Source: an uncultured Bacteroidaceae bacterium
GTDB lineage: Bacteria; Bacteroidota; Bacteroidia; Bacteroidales; Bacteroidaceae
NCBI GenBank assembly: GCA_905233285.1
Contig: CAJODY010000006.1
Coordinates: 1-64,000 of the forward strand
Direction: 5' to 3'
Length of the DNA stretch: 64,000 bases
Positions within the stretch are counted from its first letter, which is position 1. Every line of letters begins with the position of its first letter. Of the stretch, positions 61,385 through 64,000 are shown one piece after another. The translations under genes and the position numbers were made by a program. The notes under the pieces were generated by a model. The model did not search any database, was not told where the DNA came from, and saw only the letters and a list, made by a program, of their open reading frames with translations.

Positions 61385-64000
61385 ATGAAAAAACTTTTAC
61401 TTTCATTAGTGGCTGCATTCTCTTTCGCTGGCGCTTTTGCCTATGAAGTTGGAGACTACATCTATACTGCCACTGCAAAGTACAAGGTGATTGACGACAG
61501 TCAAGTTTCACCCGTTGCATCATGGGAAGGTTCTGACGATATTGACGTCTGGTCTTTCTATGAAGAACCTGGATTCAAATCCTGTCTTGAAAGCATGAGC
61601 GGTGCAGAAGGTACTACGCTTCTCAGAACCAACACAGAACTCACATTCGGTCAGCGCTACATCGTAACCCTCAAAATCAAGGGCGTAGCAACTACAGTAT
61701 CTTCTGTGGATCCAGGTGCACAGAACGAAATCAACGCATTCATCACCAATGACGAGCCGTCAGCTGATGGTGTCCGCAGAGGTTCTGCAAATGTTGACTA
61801 CTTCCAGGTTGCAAATTCTCAAAGCATTTTCAACGGCGAATGGGCTGAAATCTCTTTCGCACTCGTTGACACATGTACTGAATGGACAATCGGTGAGGGC
61901 GCACACTACCTCAACATCACTATTGGTCGTCTCACCACAGGTACTTTTATAGCTGACGCAGAGGTATTTCCTGTAGAGGAAGTTTACGACACACGTAAGA
62001 TGGACCGTAAGATTGCATTTGCTCAGAAGCTCCTTGCTGATGCAAACTTCACCGACGCTGATAGTGACGACCTTGTGGAGGCTATCGAAATCTATGAGGG
62101 AATGGTTGAGGCAGGCGAGACTGACGATCCAGCTGCAATGGCAGACGTCGAGGCTCTTCTCGACGAGGGTCAGACAACTTTCATCGAATCTGTAGCAAAA
62201 AATATCAACGAGAACTTCACGAACATCGGAATCACAGGTGTGCCCAAAATCAACAATGGAGAAGGCGGTGGTAGTATAAACCGCGACTGTTGGACAACCG
62301 AAGGCGGTGCTTCACGTTGGGGACACCCATCAGGCTCTGAATGGATTGACTATTCTTATCCTGGTTCATACGCTCTTCCTTGGGGACGCATCACAGTTAA
62401 GCCTACCAGTGGTATCGTACTGCCTCCAGGTAAGTATATGTTCATGTGCGACCTCTATGCTACACAATACCTGAAGTCTAAGGTTGACGGTGGATACTAC
62501 GGTCAGGATCTTTCTGTAAAGTCTGAAGGAAACAAACTCTTCATCGGAACTGACACAGTTGAAATCTTGACTCCACTCGCAAACATAGTAGAGGAAGCTG
62601 AAAGATACTACATCATTAGCGAAGTAGATGAGGAAGAAGGATTCTCTGCCGGTGCTTGGTTCCCAGGTTTCGATCCTTACGGTGGCACATTCCGTATCGC
62701 TCACGTAGCTGTTTATGCATTCGGCGACGTTCAAAAAGCTATCGATCGTCAGAACGCATGGAACACATTCAAGGCTCAGTGGGATGCTGCTACAAACGCA
62801 CGCAACAACGTAATGGCTAAGATGAACGACGCTAACTACCCATGGGAGCAGGATTCAATCCAGCGTACAATCAACAAATGGGACTACCTCTACACTGACA
62901 TCCTTGGCAACTGGATTACCGCAGATGGTAAGGACACAGGCGTTGCATCTAACGACGAACTCACTGAATGGGCTACCAAGCAGGGCTACGAATACGAGGA
63001 AGGGGTAGATCCAACTTGGGCAGCTCAGTACCCACTCGTACGTGCATACCAATACACTAACAACTTTGTTCAGAGCCAGAACCAGCCGTTCATCGACCTC
63101 AAGGCTAAGGTTGCTGAAGCAAAGGCTGCTGTTGCAGACCCGGAATTTGCACACGTTGACCCAACAGATCTTAATGGCGAAATCGAAAATGCAGATGCTA
63201 TGATTGCCGGTGTTTCTGCTGTAAACCAGCATGACGACTTCGATGAGGAACTCAAAACCCTCACAACTGTTCTTCTGGAATTCTACGAAGGAGGTGCTTC
63301 ATTCTACAAACAGGCTGAAGTGGCAATAATCAATGGTGACTTCCAAGATGTCTCTGGTAAATCAAAAAGCAACGATGGTTATCGCGCAGGTACTGGTACA
63401 TTAGAAACATGGAATGGATGGGATTACTACTCTACCAACACCAGCGAATACTGGCGTATCAACACCGGCGATGAAGCATACGTAGGTGGTGGTAAAGCAT
63501 CTATGTGGCGTGGTTGGACTGGTAATCCTGTTGGCACCGCTACTCAGGACATCGTAGTTACTAATGCCGGTCACTACAACTTCAAGTGTCAGGCATACGC
63601 AACAGGTGACAACAAGAATATCTTCAATGCTGTTCGTCACATCAACATCTATACTGAAACCCAGGAAGTTTGGGATGATGACCTTGAAGAGTGGGTTGAA
63701 GAAGAGAAAGAAATAGGACGCGATACTGTTTATATCTCTGGCATCAAGCTCATCTTCGGTTCAATAGATGATGCAGATGGAACAGTACTTGACTCTCTTG
63801 ACGTGTGGACAGCAGGCGAGAATGTAGGCGACTACACTCCACAGTGGTTCGAAATGGAGTACGACAAGGCTACTGACGGTGAAGAGACTCTCCGTTTCGG
63901 TATGGATGGTCTGACAAGTGTTCAGCAATACCACACTCTCGGCATCTATCAGGGCGATAACCATCCTAACTCTTACGGATTGGGTTCTGTACACGTAACT
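61385..64000 (+). CDS. Large secreted protein with FIVAR-like helical segments, C-terminus cut by window edge
   Basis: The frame is open from the ATG at 61385 to the window end, 872 residues without a stop. It has a signal peptide (KKLLLSLVAAFSFAGAFA) with no lipobox, so it is secreted rather than lipidated. Beta-rich segments (YEVGDYIYTATAKYKVI, SWEGSDDIDVWSFYEEP) alternate with helical ones, such as KIAFAQKLLADANFTDADSD and LKAKVAEAKAAVADPEFAHV. The helical parts resemble FIVAR/GA-type three-helix modules common in large surface sugar-binding proteins. Near residue 640 begins another beta domain (IINGDFQDVSG, ETWNGWDYYST) like a carbohydrate-binding sandwich. The protein is strongly acidic. 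No catalytic family is recognised. It follows the SusCD run but has its own promoter. Confidence 0.75.
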   Translation, partial: MKKLLLSLVAAFSFAGAFAYEVGDYIYTATAKYKVIDDSQVSPVASWEGSDDIDVWSFYEEPGFKSCLESMSGAEGTTLLRTNTELTFGQRYIVTLKIKGVATTVSSVDPGAQNEINAFITNDEPSADGVRRGSANVDYFQVANSQSIFNGEWAEISFALVDTCTEWTIGEGAHYLNITIGRLTTGTFIADAEVFPVEEVYDTRKMDRKIAFAQKLLADANFTDADSDDLVEAIEIYEGMVEAGETDDPAAMADVEALLDEGQTTFIESVAKNINENFTNIGITGVPKINNGEGGGSINRDCWTTEGGASRWGHPSGSEWIDYSYPGSYALPWGRITVKPTSGIVLPPGKYMFMCDLYATQYLKSKVDGGYYGQDLSVKSEGNKLFIGTDTVEILTPLANIVEEAERYYIISEVDEEEGFSAGAWFPGFDPYGGTFRIAHVAVYAFGDVQKAIDRQNAWNTFKAQWDAATNARNNVMAKMNDANYPWEQDSIQRTINKWDYLYTDILGNWITADGKDTGVASNDELTEWATKQGYEYEEGVDPTWAAQYPLVRAYQYTNNFVQSQNQPFIDLKAKVAEAKAAVADPEFAHVDPTDLNGEIENADAMIAGVSAVNQHDDFDEELKTLTTVLLEFYEGGASFYKQAEVAIINGDFQDVSGKSKSNDGYRAGTGTLETWNGWDYYSTNTSEYWRINTGDEAYVGGGKASMWRGWTGNPVGTATQDIVVTNAGHYNFKCQAYATGDNKNIFNAVRHINIYTETQEVWDDDLEEWVEEEKEIGRDTVYISGIKLIFGSIDDADGTVLDSLDVWTAGENVGDYTPQWFEMEYDKATDGEETLRFGMDGLTSVQQYHTLGIYQGDNHPNSYGLGSVHVT

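Overview
The window looks like a chromosome segment from a member of the Bacteroidales, most likely Prevotella or a close relative. The reasons are: SusC/SusD outer-membrane pairs, lipoproteins with an acidic stretch after the lipidated cysteine, an OMP_b-brl_3-type barrel protein, a DUF4827 lipoprotein next to glmM, and repeated promoters of the Bacteroidetes form (-33 TTTG, -7 TAnnTTTG). The species cannot be fixed from the sequence alone. I saw no tRNA, rRNA, CRISPR array, transposase or phage gene.

Layout. Positions 1-2091 (minus) hold two secreted proteins: a large carbohydrate-binding-domain protein cut by the window edge, and a small protein with a sorting-tail-like end. Positions 2326-8365 (plus) hold a broken ABC-F ATPase gene, a small membrane protein, an OmpH/Skp-like lipoprotein, alaS, a STAS protein and rfbC. 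Positions 8362-14755 are a surface-polysaccharide cluster: four glycosyltransferase genes, a Wzx-type flippase and a fucosyltransferase-like gene. Positions 14864-25880 are mainly housekeeping: HU, an outer-membrane barrel protein, VanZ, RsmD, an unknown membrane-anchored protein, a RecD-like helicase, a DHH phosphoesterase, a GH97 glycosidase and aroB.

Positions 26136-29560 are an accessory patch: a visibly A+T-rich helicase-IV-type gene beside about 600 bases of non-coding palindromic repeats. Positions 29562-43468 return to housekeeping: a coiled-coil membrane protein, rpe, DUF4827, glmM, plsC, a metallophosphoesterase, dihydroorotase, a polyprenol-phosphate mannosyltransferase, mfd, a DUF4861 protein and mtaB.

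Positions 43711-61171 are the most unusual part: one compact plus-strand run of FAS1 lipoprotein, SusC, SusD, FAS1 lipoprotein, FAS1-like lipoprotein, SusC, SusD. A further large secreted protein, with its own promoter, runs off the window end. The locus has two complete SusCD-type importer pairs and three fasciclin-type surface lipoproteins, but no degradative enzyme and no regulator inside the window. It therefore does not look like a standard polysaccharide utilisation locus. I take it as the best candidate for an undescribed system, perhaps for capture of a protein or glycoprotein ligand or for surface adhesion.

Two genes carry single-base frameshifts (the ABC-F gene and the first SusC), and the ABC-F gene has also lost its P-loop. 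Several intergenic gaps contain short exact-period tandem repeats (7, 8 or 9 bases) or REP-like palindromes. One such 7-base array lies inside a signal-peptide coding region.
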